Origin: Hyphomicrobiales bacterium
Lineage (GTDB): Bacteria > Pseudomonadota > Alphaproteobacteria > Rhizobiales > JAJFHR01
Length of the DNA: 41,456 nucleotides
Assembly: GCA_021775475.1 (NCBI GenBank)
Contig: JAJFHS010000047.1
Location: 1-41,456 of the forward strand
Direction: 5' to 3'
The notes under the pieces are model-generated. The model had not been told where the DNA came from. It worked only from the letters and a program-made list of their open reading frames with translations, and made no database searches. Every line of letters starts with the position of its first letter. Positions within the stretch are counted from its first letter, which is position 1. Made by a program: the position numbers and the translations under genes. Below are positions 7,765 through 17,500 of this stretch, in pieces.

Positions 7765-9114
7765 TTATTTATCGTAACCGGCTAGCCCGAGAAAATTGTA
7801 GGCTCCCGGGCCAGTCTCGGTTGCCGCTTTCACCTTAAATTCCTGTGAAAATGTCAACGAGCCCGTTGCCGAGATATCCAGTTTCGACACAGAAAAAGTT
7901 TGATAAGCGCCCAGAACATACATGTATTTACCGTCTTTGCTCAAATACATGTCTTTGGTATCGCCCGGCGGCGTACCAGCCTTTCGTCGGGTGAAAACAG
8001 TTTCACTGCTATTGCCGACCTTTGTTACCTTGCCAGACATATCGACATTGAATTCGGAAATCAGGTTGCCGCCGAAGCTTGAAACATAAAGCTTTTTGCC
8101 GTCGGCACTGGTAATCGTCCAACAGGCTTCATCAATGTCGACACCATTTCCAGTACCGAAATTTGCGGTTTTCGCGACGCTGGCACCGTCATCAAACAAC
8201 ACGGTCAAGCTGTTGTTGCGTTTATCAGCCACCAGATTGAAGTTAGATACAAACAGTGAATCAGTGTTTTTGTCCCAGCTGAAACCGATGCTTCCAGCGA
8301 TTCCTTCTTCTTCAAAAAACCGCTCACCGCTTACGCTACCAGACGATTTGTCAAAATCGTAAACGTAAATCCGGCTGGGCCTCAGTTTCGTCGGAGTTGC
8401 GGTGCCAAAGTGGGCGATGCCCCAAGTTGCAACGGCAAGTTTTGTTCCATCACGATTGAATGAGACGGTCGTTGGTCCGCCGTTGGTGCCAGAGTAACTG
8501 TCCAGCATTTTTTCCGCGGTCAGCCTTCCGGTTGCCGCACTGAAAGAAAACAACTGAATGTTTCTTTCGTCCAACACCGCTTCGTGGTCACCACCATTGG
8601 TGAAAAATTCAGCGTTGGGATACATTTCAATTGGCCCCTCTCCGACGCCTCCTTTTTGAATATTCGGATTATTCCACTGGTTTCCAACGACGACCCAATA
8701 GTCGTCACCACCACCACTTTTGTTTATGTAGCTGATTGTCACGGGCCGTGTGCCACCTGAAGCAACATTATTCTGCAGCTTCAATCCACCTGAATCACGG
8801 TCAAGTGCAAATACCGAAATCGTATTGCCGCCAGCATTTACAGCCAGCAAATAGTCTCCGATGATCTGCACAGCACCCTGGGAGTCAAAATCACCCGCAG
8901 CATCACCGCCGGCATCACGGTTTGCACCGCCCATAGAATCGGTGAAATAGGCTGCTTGCTCTCCAAGGGTACCATCTGCGTGCCGCTCAATCGAAATAAC
9001 CTGATTTGTCGCCTCGCCATTGAGAGTTGTGTAGAGATACCCGTTGACTTCACTTGCGTTCGCAGCCGATGCCAATAAGGTTGCGAGCACTGCTGTATAA
9101 ATTGTCTTTCTCAT
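7765..9114 (-). CDS. Secreted beta-propeller protein
   Basis: The ATG at 9114 is favoured over the one at 9135 because CAGGAG lies 8 bases before it and the protein then starts with a clean signal peptide (MRKTIYTAVLATLLASAANA). About 449 residues. Blade-like repeats include GYLYTTLNGEATNQVISIER, NTISVFALDRDSGGLKLQN, SRIYVYDFDKSSGSVSGERF and LISEFNVDMSGKVTKVG, a layout of a seven-bladed propeller of the YVTN/lactonase type. It probably acts in the periplasm or outside the cell. It is not a close copy of the neighbouring propeller gene, so the pair looks like an old duplication or a functional pair. No catalytic residues can be assigned from sequence alone. Confidence 0.75.
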   Translation of the reverse strand: MRKTIYTAVLATLLASAANASEVNGYLYTTLNGEATNQVISIERHADGTLGEQAAYFTDSMGGANRDAGGDAAGDFDSQGAVQIIGDYLLAVNAGGNTISVFALDRDSGGLKLQNNVASGGTRPVTISYINKSGGGDDYWVVVGNQWNNPNIQKGGVGEGPIEMYPNAEFFTNGGDHEAVLDERNIQLFSFSAATGRLTAEKMLDSYSGTNGGPTTVSFNRDGTKLAVATWGIAHFGTATPTKLRPSRIYVYDFDKSSGSVSGERFFEEEGIAGSIGFSWDKNTDSLFVSNFNLVADKRNNSLTVLFDDGASVAKTANFGTGNGVDIDEACWTITSADGKKLYVSSFGGNLISEFNVDMSGKVTKVGNSSETVFTRRKAGTPPGDTKDMYLSKDGKYMYVLGAYQTFSVSKLDISATGSLTFSQEFKVKAATETGPGAYNFLGLAGYDK

Positions 9115-9239
9115 TATCATCTCCTGGATTTTCAAAACACAGAAATTCCTGCGCCAAGCAAATCTAGAAACAGCGTCGCAAATTCTCCAATATTGATTGT
9201 CGATTGTTTTGATAGCGTGAAACTATCATGGGGAATAGA

Positions 9240-9689
9240 CTAACTCGCTGCGAGGCGCAGGTTCTCGTTCAGCCACATATTGCGGGTAGTCTTACCATCG
9301 CGCACATCGCCCATGAACCTCTCAACCGTTTATCGATCTATTGAACCCACTGGTCGCTTACCAAGCAAGGGGTTGATGTGAGTTTCAATACGACCAATGT
9401 CGGTCAGAATGGTTGATTGTTTCTTTGGCCGATTGAAACGGGTTTTGTAACGACCGCTTGCGACATCATCGATATATTGATCACACAACTCCCGGATAGT
9501 CATATCAGTGCGTTTGTGGCGTCTTTCTTCCGAAGGGTTATTACCCATCCGAACAGAACCCAATTGCTTCATGGCTTCTGTTCGTGCCTGGTCCGGAGTA
9601 AGGTGTCCATACCGACCAAGTGTGAACCGTCTGGTTCGCTCATGCTCATCACGCACCAGCATCTTGCGTATCAGAGCAATCAGCGGCAT
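9240..9689 (-). pseudogene. Tyrosine-recombinase (phage/island integrase) remnant
   Basis: The ORF from 9689 to 9330 shows the start of an island-type integrase: TLGRYGHLTPDQARTEAMKQ (arm-binding region) and a SAM-like core-binding region (DMTIRELCDQYIDDVASGRY ... TDIGRIETHINPLLGKRPV). It ends at a TAA (9332-9330). Past this stop the same frame continues with TVERFMGDVRDGKT, which is the expected next stretch of such integrases, so the stop is a nonsense mutation. The frame ends for good at 9242-9240. The catalytic domain with the R-H-R-Y residues is absent. It marks an old integration event. No tRNA or att repeat was found near it. Confidence 0.82.
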
Positions 9690-9750
9690 TGGTAAACTGT
9701 TTTCGTGATGTGGAAAACGAGCCTATTAAGGAATACTTCGGCAAAGTTGA

Positions 9751-9939
9751 TCAAATATCGTGGCGCGGATCACCGTGTACAAGGCTCTGGTCGACTTGAA
9801 ATGGTCAACCTCGGCCATGGTCCAAAACAAACTTTCGGGCCTGGACTTTGATTATTTTAAATATGGTGTCTGGAAACATATGAGGGCACGTTTTATGATG
9901 CTCGACCCAGGGTGGAGTGAGTGGTTAAAGGCCGTTTGA
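9751..9939 (+). pseudogene. 62-residue gene tail, possibly of a choline/aminoglycoside-kinase-like protein
   Basis: A frame without a good start runs to TGA at 9937-9939. The residues VYKALVDLKWSTSAMVQNKL and LDFDYFKYGVWKHMRARF, with WSEWLKAV at the end, look like the C-terminal helices of phosphotransferases of the APH/choline kinase type, rich in Trp and Tyr. The upstream frame is closed by TGA at 9748-9750 and no kinase motifs precede it. I treat it as a leftover of a deleted gene. The family assignment is weak. Confidence 0.35.
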
Positions 9940-10227
9940 AGACGACACTATTTCAGATATTAGAATTGAAATCGTGCGAGCGAACATTAAAACTATGGGT
10001 GCTGACGCGGCACGGCGTGTCAGCATCCGGTTCATTGTTCAGCCTACGACTTCAGGTGAAAGGGCGAAATGTTCCAACTGCGGACATTTAACTCTGTTGT
10101 CAACGTGTATAGAATCTCTATTCCCCCGTCTTTAAATTTCACGACAAAGAGGATTTCGATGGTACGTTGGCTATCTGCAACAAGGTCACCCGCCCAATAA
10201 ACGCATCATTCCAAAGTCGCGCAATTT
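9940..10227. other. Non-coding stretch within a degraded region
   Basis: No convincing gene, RNA or repeat was seen. On the minus strand there is an open frame of about 53 codons (between roughly 10215 and 10055, containing YWAGDLVADSQRTIEILF) without a start codon or recognisable domain. It may be another gene remnant. Confidence 0.4.
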
Positions 10228-10581
10228 TCACTGAGCTTTTGAATGAACGGTTAAGGAATCCTCTGGAGCTTGATCGCGTTTTGACATTCCATAATCGCGA
10301 TCAACTGTTGCAATACGCAAATGATAATCGGAGAAAATAATATTCCGGCCTTTTGCCTGGGCGTGGCGGTGTTTTTCAAGATTGCGCCACTGGGCAATCG
10401 CTGCTTCATCGCGCCAGAATGACAGGGACAAAAGTTTACCGTTTTCACTCAGGCTTTCAAAGCGCTCAATTGAAATGAAACCATCAATTTCCAGTAATAA
10501 CGGTCGCAACTCAGCGGCGATGTCGAGATATTCCTGTCGATGCTGAGGATGCAGACAGACTTCAAAAATTACAGCGATCAT
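10228..10581 (-). CDS. Antibiotic biosynthesis monooxygenase (ABM)-fold protein
   Basis: About 117 residues from the ATG at 10581. A longer reading from 10659 adds 26 residues of low-complexity leader and is less likely. The sequence MIAVIFEVCLHPQHRQEYLD, ELRPLLLEIDGFISIERFES and SLSFWRDEAAIAQWRNLEKH is the standard dimeric ferredoxin-like ABM pattern, in which a Trp and a His of the second half line the cavity. Such proteins range from quinone-forming monooxygenases to heme-degrading enzymes and many are uncharacterised. It is intact although it sits between gene remnants. Function not assignable further. Confidence 0.8.
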   Translation of the reverse strand: MIAVIFEVCLHPQHRQEYLDIAAELRPLLLEIDGFISIERFESLSENGKLLSLSFWRDEAAIAQWRNLEKHRHAQAKGRNIIFSDYHLRIATVDRDYGMSKRDQAPEDSLTVHSKAQ

Positions 10582-10708
10582 GGGGCGAAATTCCGAATAT
10601 GGTATTGAATCAAACCCTAGGTTAACAGAAACCCGAGGGGACAAAACTTTAATTATCAACCATAGATGTATTTAGGCAACCACAGGGCGATTTGCGGGAA
10701 TGCCAAAC

Positions 10709-11134
10709 TACAGAAGGTTGATTTCCATCTTTTCCAGCAGCGGAATCAAAATCGGTACGATGATCAAAATGATCAGCACCCATTCCAGCAGCCAGCCGAG
10801 AACAAAAATAAGAGCCATGATGATGAGTAGAACCTGAATCTGTGGCAGGTCCATGTCGAGTAGCATCTGGGTGAGCAAAGTGGGGGTGGTCCAGCCAAAA
10901 AGAATGCTGCCAAGGGCAAAGCCTACCAGCAGTGCCGGGGGACTAGGCCGAGAAAAAACTCGCGCGCAACGATGGTCCAGTTGTTGGGTCGTTGATCTTC
11001 TGGCAAAGCAGGGTCGAGCGGGGGGCTATTTTGCATCTGATCAAAGCGTAAGCGGTGTACATGAAGGCCAGCATGATACCGGTAACGATGGCGGCTGCAA
11101 ACAGGTCGATTATCATTTTTTCCAATCCGATCAA
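10709..11134 (-). pseudogene. Decayed TRAP transporter large permease (DctM)
   Basis: Three consecutive minus-strand pieces in different frames line up with one DctM protein. The first (from about 11134) contains MIIDLFAAAIVTGIMLAFMY. The second (about 11035-10945) contains LDPALPEDQRPNNW and AREFFLGLVP. The third (about 10945-10709) contains PALLVGFALGSILFGWTTPT and then ALIFVLGWLLEWVLIILIIV, ending in LLEKMEINLL. A frameshift lies at a run of C residues (10936-10941 region) between pieces two and three. After WTTPT about 70 residues usually present are missing. The N-terminal half is absent. The solute-binding protein and small permease genes are not here. It probably once served the nearby GMC oxidoreductase pathway. 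Confidence 0.72.
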
Positions 11135-11143
11135 GCGCATGAA

Positions 11144-11379
11144 TCGGAAAAGAATTGAAAAAATTCTCACGCCCTATGAAAATTTTGGTTACAAAGTTGT
11201 TTATAAAGAACAAAACACCCGCCCAATCAAATTAAAATAAACCAGAATTCTGACATTTGAATGATGAAGCACCCTGAAAACAGCATATTCAGCGACCAAA
11301 AATCCAAGATCAGACCGTCACAAAAGGACAAGTTTTACGGTAGAATCAAAATTTTCTAATGCTAAATTGTTGTTCGGGC
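11144..11379. other. Intergenic AT-rich stretch
   Basis: AT-rich sequence between the TRAP remnant and the oxidoreductase promoter. I see no further gene, repeat or hairpin with a T-tract here. Confidence 0.5.
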
Positions 11380-11408
11380 TTGACAGAAATTGAAAGCGCT
11401 TACAAAAA
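11380..11408 (+). promoter_or_regulatory. Promoter with LacI-type operator upstream of the GMC oxidoreductase
   Basis: A consensus -35 TTGACA lies at 11380-11385. Directly behind it TGAAAGCGCTTACA (11391-11404) is a near-perfect palindrome around AAGCGCTT, matching the usual operator of the LacI/GalR family (TGNAAGCGCTTNCA). A weak -10 such as TACAAA (11401-11406, spacer 15) overlaps it, so a bound repressor would block polymerase. A LacI-family gene lies 3' of the oxidoreductase gene and is the obvious candidate. Confidence 0.7.
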
Positions 11409-11483
11409 TACAAACAACTTCCACAGTTTTGTCGGGGATAGGTTGTTACGCCTTATCGTCGCTAAATACTGATCCCTGTTTTG

Positions 11484-13112
11484 ATGAGAAAAATTACAGA
11501 TATGCATCCTGGTTCAGATTTTCAGGCAGATTACGTCATTATTGGCGCCGGCTCAGCCGGGTGTGTGCTGGCCAACAGATTGTCAAAAGATCCCAGAAAC
11601 AAAGTCATCCTGCTAGAAGCCGGTGGTCGCGATATAAGTCCGTGGATTCACATTCCAGTCGGCTATTTCAAGAATATGCACAATCCCAAAGTTGACTGGT
11701 GTTATCAAACAGAACCGGATGCAGGGCTGAATGGCAGACGTATCTTGTGGCCGCGCGGCAAGGTTCTGGGTGGATCGAGTTCTCTTAACGGACTGCTCTA
11801 TGTGCGTGGCAACAAAACCGACTATGATCATTGGCGCCAATTGGGCAACAGCGGGTGGTCCTTTGATGATGTGTTGCCGTACTTCAAAAGCGGAGAAGAC
11901 CAGGTGCGGGGGCCAGATGCCTTTCATGGTTCCGGGGGGCCGTTGGCGGTGAGCAATGGTGCCCATGTTGGCGAATTATGTGAGCTTTATGTGGCAGCCG
12001 CGAAAGAAGCGGGCATTCGCGAAAACAACGATTTCAACGGGGCTGAACAAGAAGGTGTCGGCTATTTTCAGGTAACGGTTCGCAACGGTATGAGGTGTTC
12101 CAGCGCATCGGGATTTTTACGCCCAGCCAAAAAGCGGCCTAACCTGCAGATCATTACCAATGCACATGTGAAGAAAATCAGAATTGAAAACAATCAGGCC
12201 TGTGGGGTGGTTTTTGAACACAATGGCGAAGAGAAATTTGTTGCGGCAAATGCGGAAGTGATTTTGAGCGCCGGTGCGATTGGATCGCCCCAGGTATTAA
12301 AGCTCTCCGGTGTGGGGCCAGGTGAAGAGCTTAAAAAATTCGGTCTTAAGGTTGAACATAATCTGGAAGGAGTAGGAGAAAACCTACAGGACCATCTGCA
12401 AATCAGATTGGTTTACAAAATCAATCGGAAAATATGTGTGAATGATGAAGTCAATAACCTCATCGGCAAGGCGATGGCGGGAATTCAATTTGGCTTGTTT
12501 CGTTCAGGGCCTTTATCATTGGCGGCAAGCCAGGTGGCAATTTTCGCCAAAGTTGATCCCAATGCAGTTGCCCCTGACATACAGTTTCACTTTCAGCCGT
12601 TCAGCGCCGATAAGCCCGGCGAAGGATTGCACAAGTTTTCCGCCTTCACGTCGTCAATCTGCCAGTTGCGGCCGGAAAGCCGGGGCTCCATTAATCTGAC
12701 ATCACCTGACCCGCACGTATACCCGACGATTTTTGCCAATTATCTGTCGAAGCCGAAGGATCAGGAAATCGTTGTTGGCGGTATGAAACTTGCCCGTAAA
12801 ATTGCCCACACTAAAATGCTGTCCAGCCTGATCACCGGTGAATATTTACCGGGTGCGCAAATTCAAAGTGATGGAGAACTACTCGAAGCAGCGCGCAATA
12901 TCGGTCAGACAATTTATCATCCGGTCGGTACCTGCAAAATGGGAAATGATACACTAAGTGTTGTCGATGACAGACTGAAAGTTCACGGATTATCGGGTTT
13001 GCGAGTGGTTGATGCGTCAATCATGCCAAGCCTGGTTTCGGGCAATACCAATGCACCCACTATCATGATTGCCGAAAAGGCCAGCGCCATGATTTTGGAA
13101 GATAATCGCTAA
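11484..13112 (+). CDS. GMC-family FAD oxidoreductase (choline dehydrogenase-like)
   Basis: About 542 residues. The FAD-binding Rossmann motif [18 protein letters not shown] is at the N-terminus. GMC signature 1 ([18 protein letters not shown]) and signature 2 ([16 protein letters not shown]) are complete. The catalytic His lies in [10 protein letters not shown] (near residue 480), followed by [15 protein letters not shown], which contains the second active-site Asn. The family oxidises alcohols, polyols or sugars with FAD; the exact substrate cannot be read from sequence. There is no signal peptide. The start is uncertain: TTG 11481, ATG 11484 and ATG 11502 share weak ribosome sites. A LacI-type operator in front and a convergent LacI-family gene suggest induction by a sugar-like or polyol compound. 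A decayed TRAP permease upstream may have been its transporter. Confidence 0.92.
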   Translation: MRKITDMHPGSDFQADYVIIGAGSAGCVLANRLSKDPRNKVILLEAGGRDISPWIHIPVGYFKNMHNPKVDWCYQTEPDAGLNGRRILWPRGKVLGGSSSLNGLLYVRGNKTDYDHWRQLGNSGWSFDDVLPYFKSGEDQVRGPDAFHGSGGPLAVSNGAHVGELCELYVAAAKEAGIRENNDFNGAEQEGVGYFQVTVRNGMRCSSASGFLRPAKKRPNLQIITNAHVKKIRIENNQACGVVFEHNGEEKFVAANAEVILSAGAIGSPQVLKLSGVGPGEELKKFGLKVEHNLEGVGENLQDHLQIRLVYKINRKICVNDEVNNLIGKAMAGIQFGLFRSGPLSLAASQVAIFAKVDPNAVAPDIQFHFQPFSADKPGEGLHKFSAFTSSICQLRPESRGSINLTSPDPHVYPTIFANYLSKPKDQEIVVGGMKLARKIAHTKMLSSLITGEYLPGAQIQSDGELLEAARNIGQTIYHPVGTCKMGNDTLSVVDDRLKVHGLSGLRVVDASIMPSLVSGNTNAPTIMIAEKASAMILEDNR

Positions 13113-13128
13113 GTGTCACAGCTTCTGA

Positions 13129-13230
13129 CCTGACAGTCCTGAAGCCAGCCCGCTCCCCCGCCCAACCACCCGATAAGGATACCCTAGGGGTGGTTGGGCG
13201 GGGGAGCGGGCTGGCTTCAGGACTGTCAGG
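13129..13230. repeat. Perfect 43-bp inverted repeat with 16-base loop
   Basis: The left arm is 13129-13171 and the right arm 13188-13230. The arms are exact reverse complements over all 43 bases and very GC-rich (…CCCGCTCCCCCGCCCAACC…). The loop is GATAAGGATACCCTAG. It fills the gap between the convergent GMC oxidoreductase and LacI-family genes, starting 17 bases after one stop and ending 9 bases before the other. There is no T-tract, so it is not a standard intrinsic terminator, although a hairpin this strong may still protect both 3' ends. Confidence 0.95.
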
Positions 13231-13239
13231 ATAAAATGC

Positions 13240-14274
13240 TCAACGCCGCGGTGCAGCAGTTGATTCGCGAATGCGCAATGTCGCTTTAAGCTCAATTCTT
13301 GCGGGCGACTTACCTGAGGAATTCAGCCGGTTCAGTAATGAAGTGGCGGCAAGCTCCCCCATTTCATAAAAAGGCACACTCATAGTGGTAAGGGATGGGG
13401 TTACATGGCTGCCAATGCTCAAACCATCTATTCCGGCAATGGAAAGATCGCCGGGCACGTTGATGTTGCTGCGCTGGCATTGAAAAATAGCACCGCACGC
13501 AAGGATATCATTACCGCAAATTATGGCGGTGGGCTTGGGCTGGCGCTGCATCAGGGTTCGTAAAGCAGCGCGTCCGGCTTCAAGTGTATAGGGGCATTCG
13601 AGATATTGTTCGGCATTAAAAAGCAATCCGTTTCGCGACAGGCCGGATTTAATCCCCTGAGCGCGCGCCCGGGCGCGGTCATTGTCTGTGGTGATACCAG
13701 CAATAATGCCAATACGCTCATGACCAAGCTGGGCCAGATGATCAACGATGGTTTCGCCGGCGCGCCAATTATCAAAACCGACATTGGGATGGTCGATGCG
13801 GTCATCATATGAATATGTATTGACATAGGGCTTGGCGCTGTTTTCAAGCAGATCATAGACTTCTTGTGCGCGCTGGTTTCCCACCAGCAAAATTCCATCG
13901 ACGCCACGGATCAGCAATGTGCGAACTTCTTCGGCCTCTTGTTCAAGGTTGTAATTGGAACTGGCCAGCAGGAGCGTGTATTTATTTTCCTGGAGTTTGG
14001 TCTGCAGCCCGCGAATCAGAGTGGAAAAAATCGCGTTATCGATAGTGGGAACAATTGCGCCAATGGTCATGGTGCGGCGTTGTACCAGGGCGCGGGCGTT
14101 GCCATCGGGAACATATCCGAGCTCGGCAATGGCGGCTTCAATTTTCTGACGCAGAACCGGGCGCACCATTTCAGGACTGTTTATGGCGCGCGAGACAGTG
14201 GCGATGGATACGTCAGCAAGACGTGCTACATCGCGCACGCTCATACGCCGGGTAGATTTTTTCTCAGCCTGCAC
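13240..14274 (-). CDS. LacI-family transcriptional regulator
   Basis: 344 residues. The N-terminal helix-turn-helix and hinge are typical: MSVRDVARLADVSIATVSRA, followed by RQKIEAAIAELGYVPDGNAR. The periplasmic-binding-protein-like sensor domain begins at about residue 70 (TIGAIVPTIDNAIFSTLIRG) and runs to DLSIAGIDGLSIGSHVTPSL and the C-terminal LKATLRIRESTA. It is expected to bind a small carbohydrate-like ligand and a palindromic AAGCGCTT site. One such site sits in the promoter of the convergent GMC oxidoreductase gene. No similar site was seen in front of its own start, so self-regulation is not evident. It is separated from the oxidoreductase by the 43-bp palindrome. Confidence 0.93.
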   Translation of the reverse strand: MQAEKKSTRRMSVRDVARLADVSIATVSRAINSPEMVRPVLRQKIEAAIAELGYVPDGNARALVQRRTMTIGAIVPTIDNAIFSTLIRGLQTKLQENKYTLLLASSNYNLEQEAEEVRTLLIRGVDGILLVGNQRAQEVYDLLENSAKPYVNTYSYDDRIDHPNVGFDNWRAGETIVDHLAQLGHERIGIIAGITTDNDRARARAQGIKSGLSRNGLLFNAEQYLECPYTLEAGRAALRTLMQRQPKPTAIICGNDILACGAIFQCQRSNINVPGDLSIAGIDGLSIGSHVTPSLTTMSVPFYEMGELAATSLLNRLNSSGKSPARIELKATLRIRESTAAPRR

Positions 14275-14501
14275 GAACTCAAACCATTTGTTGTTACCGG
14301 GATGATTTTGTCTTTAAAGCTACAATTATATTAGATTTGACAGTTTTTGAACCATAATCGTGTTGTCAACTGTCGCGAGTGCCAGTTTGCCCTTGAAAAG
14401 GTAAATGAGTGCGGTCACAGTCATAGGGTTCCGATTCGAATGTTTAAAATCGCGGACTACCCTTGGTATTTGACCCCACCCCCAGCGCGGAAGGTATCCC
14501 C

Positions 14502-17500
14502 ATGGATAAAGGTAGTAATCGTTTCAAAAAATTACTGGCCAGCGTAAACAGAAAACTCGAAAAATCATCGAAGACCAGCAACGGACTTGCCTCTTTTGCC
14601 CGCCATTTCTTTGCCAATGGAAATGAGGATGATTTTGTTGATTACACATCTGAAGAAATTGCCGCTATCGCGCGCTCCGCTTTTGAGTTTCGCAAGCAAA
14701 GACCGCTGGGCAAAAGCAAAATCCGCATTTTTAATCCGGAAGAGAAAAAAAATGGCTGGAGCGGTCCGCACACGGTCATCGAGATTCTTAATGATGATAT
14801 GCCGTTTTTAGTCGATTCTGTTCTTGATGAACTGGCAGAGAGCTCGATATCTATTGTTATGCTCGTGCATCCGGTGGAGAAGATTATACGCCAGGTAAAA
14901 ACCGGTGACATTGCCAATACGGGCAAGGGATCGAGTGAGGTCAGGGAAAGCTTCATCCATATTCATGTGGAACGTATCGGCAGTAAAACCAGGCGTGAGG
15001 GCCTGCTCAAACGTCTGGAAGTTGTCCTCAAGGAAGTTCGCCTGGCGGTTATTGACTGGACCGCAATGCTCGACCGGGTCAATAAAGTTATCGATGAATA
15101 CAAGCAGGTGCCGCCACCGATACCGGTTGATGAACTTGCTGAATCGCTCGAGTTTTTAAACTGGCTTATTGATGGCCATTTTACCTTTCTCGGCATCCGA
15201 GAATATACCTTTGAAGGTGGGGCAGACACCGGGGACCTGGTCGCGATCAAAAGATCATCGCTGGGAATTTTGCGCGATTCAAACGTGGAAGTTTTGCGCC
15301 GCGCTGGCAAGATGGTGTCAATGACACCTGAAGTGAGAGATTTCCTGCAGGATCCCGCACCGTTAATCATTGCCAAAGCCAATGTTAAGGCCAAAGTCCA
15401 TCGTCGCACTCATATGGATTATATCGGCATTAAAATGTTTGATGTCAAAGGCAGGCTTAAAGGTGAGCTTAGGCTGATCGGGCTTTTCACCTCTGTCGCG
15501 TATACAAGAAGCGTCAAGGCTATTCCAATATTGCGGCGAAAAGCCTTGCGCATGATTGATGCAAGCGGTGTCGGGCGCGATGGTCACAGCGGCAAAGCAC
15601 TACAGAACATACTGGAAAATTATCCGCGCGATGAACTGTTTCAAATAGATGATGAAACCTTGTTGCAAAATGCCCTTGGCATGTTGCGCCTGAGCGATCG
15701 GCCGCGCACGGCTGTTTTTGTGCGCAAAGACAAGTTTGATCGCTATGTTTCAGCCCTGGTGTTTGTTCCGCGCGAGCGCTTTAACACCGATGTGCGGGTA
15801 AAAATCGGTGATTTTCTCGCCCAGGCCTACGATGGTCGTGTGTCCGCTCATTATACCTCGTTTCCCGAAGGAACGCTTACCCGCATTCAATATATTATCG
15901 GTAGGAACGAAGACGAAACGCCGTCACCTGATACAGCTGATCTGGAGGTGACCATAGAAGGTTTAACCCGGACCTGGTCCGATAATCTTATCGCCGCAAT
16001 CAAGGCGGAAGAAAGTGGTGCTGAGGCGCGGGCGTTGATAAAAAACTATGCGAAAGCATTTTCACCCGCCTATCAGGATGCTTTTTCTCCCGCCCAGGGC
16101 CTTGCTGATATCGGGCGCATGGAAAACCTTGACGATATTGGTGGCCTGTCGATTGAATTTGCCACCAATGTGCAGTCGGACGAAGGCGCTAACATCCGTT
16201 TGAAACTATATCACTGTGGTGGGCCAATCCCGCTCAGCGACCGTTTGCCAATTCTGGAGAAAATGGATTTTCGCGCTATTAATGAGCGCTCTTATAAAAT
16301 TACCCGGGGTGAAAGCGCTGCTTGCGATGATGTGTGGGTGCATGACATTATTCTGCAACATGTAAAGGGGCAGAAAGTACACCTCGAAAAGCTCAAAAAC
16401 GCGCTGGAAGCGTGTTTCATGGCCGTCTGGAACGGGCAGGCTGAAAATGATGGCTATAATGCCCTTGTTCTCAACCAGGGTTTTGGCTGGCGTGATGTGG
16501 CAATGCTGCGCGCCTATGGCAAATATCTGCGCCAGGTAGGCGTTGGGTTTTCTCAAACATATATGGCTGCAACACTTGTTAAGCATGGGGCGATTGCAAC
16601 CTGGCTGGTAGACCTGTTTCACACCAGATTTGTAACCCGCCCGACCCGTGGCGCAACGTATAACAAGGCGCGCGAAAACTCTATTCTGTCTCAGATTGAA
16701 AATGCTCTTGGCGATGTTTCCAGCCTCGATGAAGATCGTATCATCCGGCATTTTTCCAATGTTATCACGGTGAGTTTGCGGACCAATTTTTACCAGACCG
16801 GCGAAGATGGACTTGCCAAACCCACCATTGCTTTCAAACTTGACAGCAAGGCCGTTGACGGGTTGCCCGAGCCACGGCCCTATGCCGAGATATTTGTTTA
16901 TTCACCTGATGTTGAAGGTATTCACATGCGCTTTGGAAAAATTGCGCGGGGGGGGCTCAGGTGGTCGGACCGGCATGAGGATTTCAGAACCGAGGTTTTG
17001 GGTCTGGTTAAAGCGCAGCAGGTTAAAAATGCGGTGATTGTGCCGGTCGGCTCCAAAGGCGGATTTGTTCCCAAAAAGCTGCCGCAGGCAGGTTCAAGAG
17101 AGGAAACTCAGGCGGAAGCCATACGCTGTTACAAGTTGTTCATTTCAAACCTGTTGGATCTTACCGATAATCTTGACGGACAAAAGCTCATACCTCCGGT
17201 AAATGTTTTCCGCCACGATGGCGATGATCCCTATCTTGTTGTTGCCGCCGATAAAGGCACGGCGACATTTTCAGACATTGCCAATGGTATTTCTGAGACA
17301 CGAGGTTTTTGGCTCGGCGATGCCTTTGCTTCAGGTGGTTCGGCTGGCTATGACCACAAGAAAATGGGAATTACCGCACGCGGTGGCTGGGAAGCGGTCA
17401 AGCGCCATTTCCGCGAAATGAACATTGATTGTCAGAGCACACCATTTACGGTTATCGGTGTCGGCGATATGTCGGGAGATGTGTTTGGCAATGGCATGTT

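Noticed and set aside
10853..11158. 101-codon plus-strand ORF
   Set aside because: It lies antisense to the TRAP permease remnant, which explains the sequence better.
13129..13230. Intrinsic transcription terminator
   Set aside because: Neither arm is followed by a T-tract and the stem is several times longer than usual, so I list it as a repeat of unknown role.
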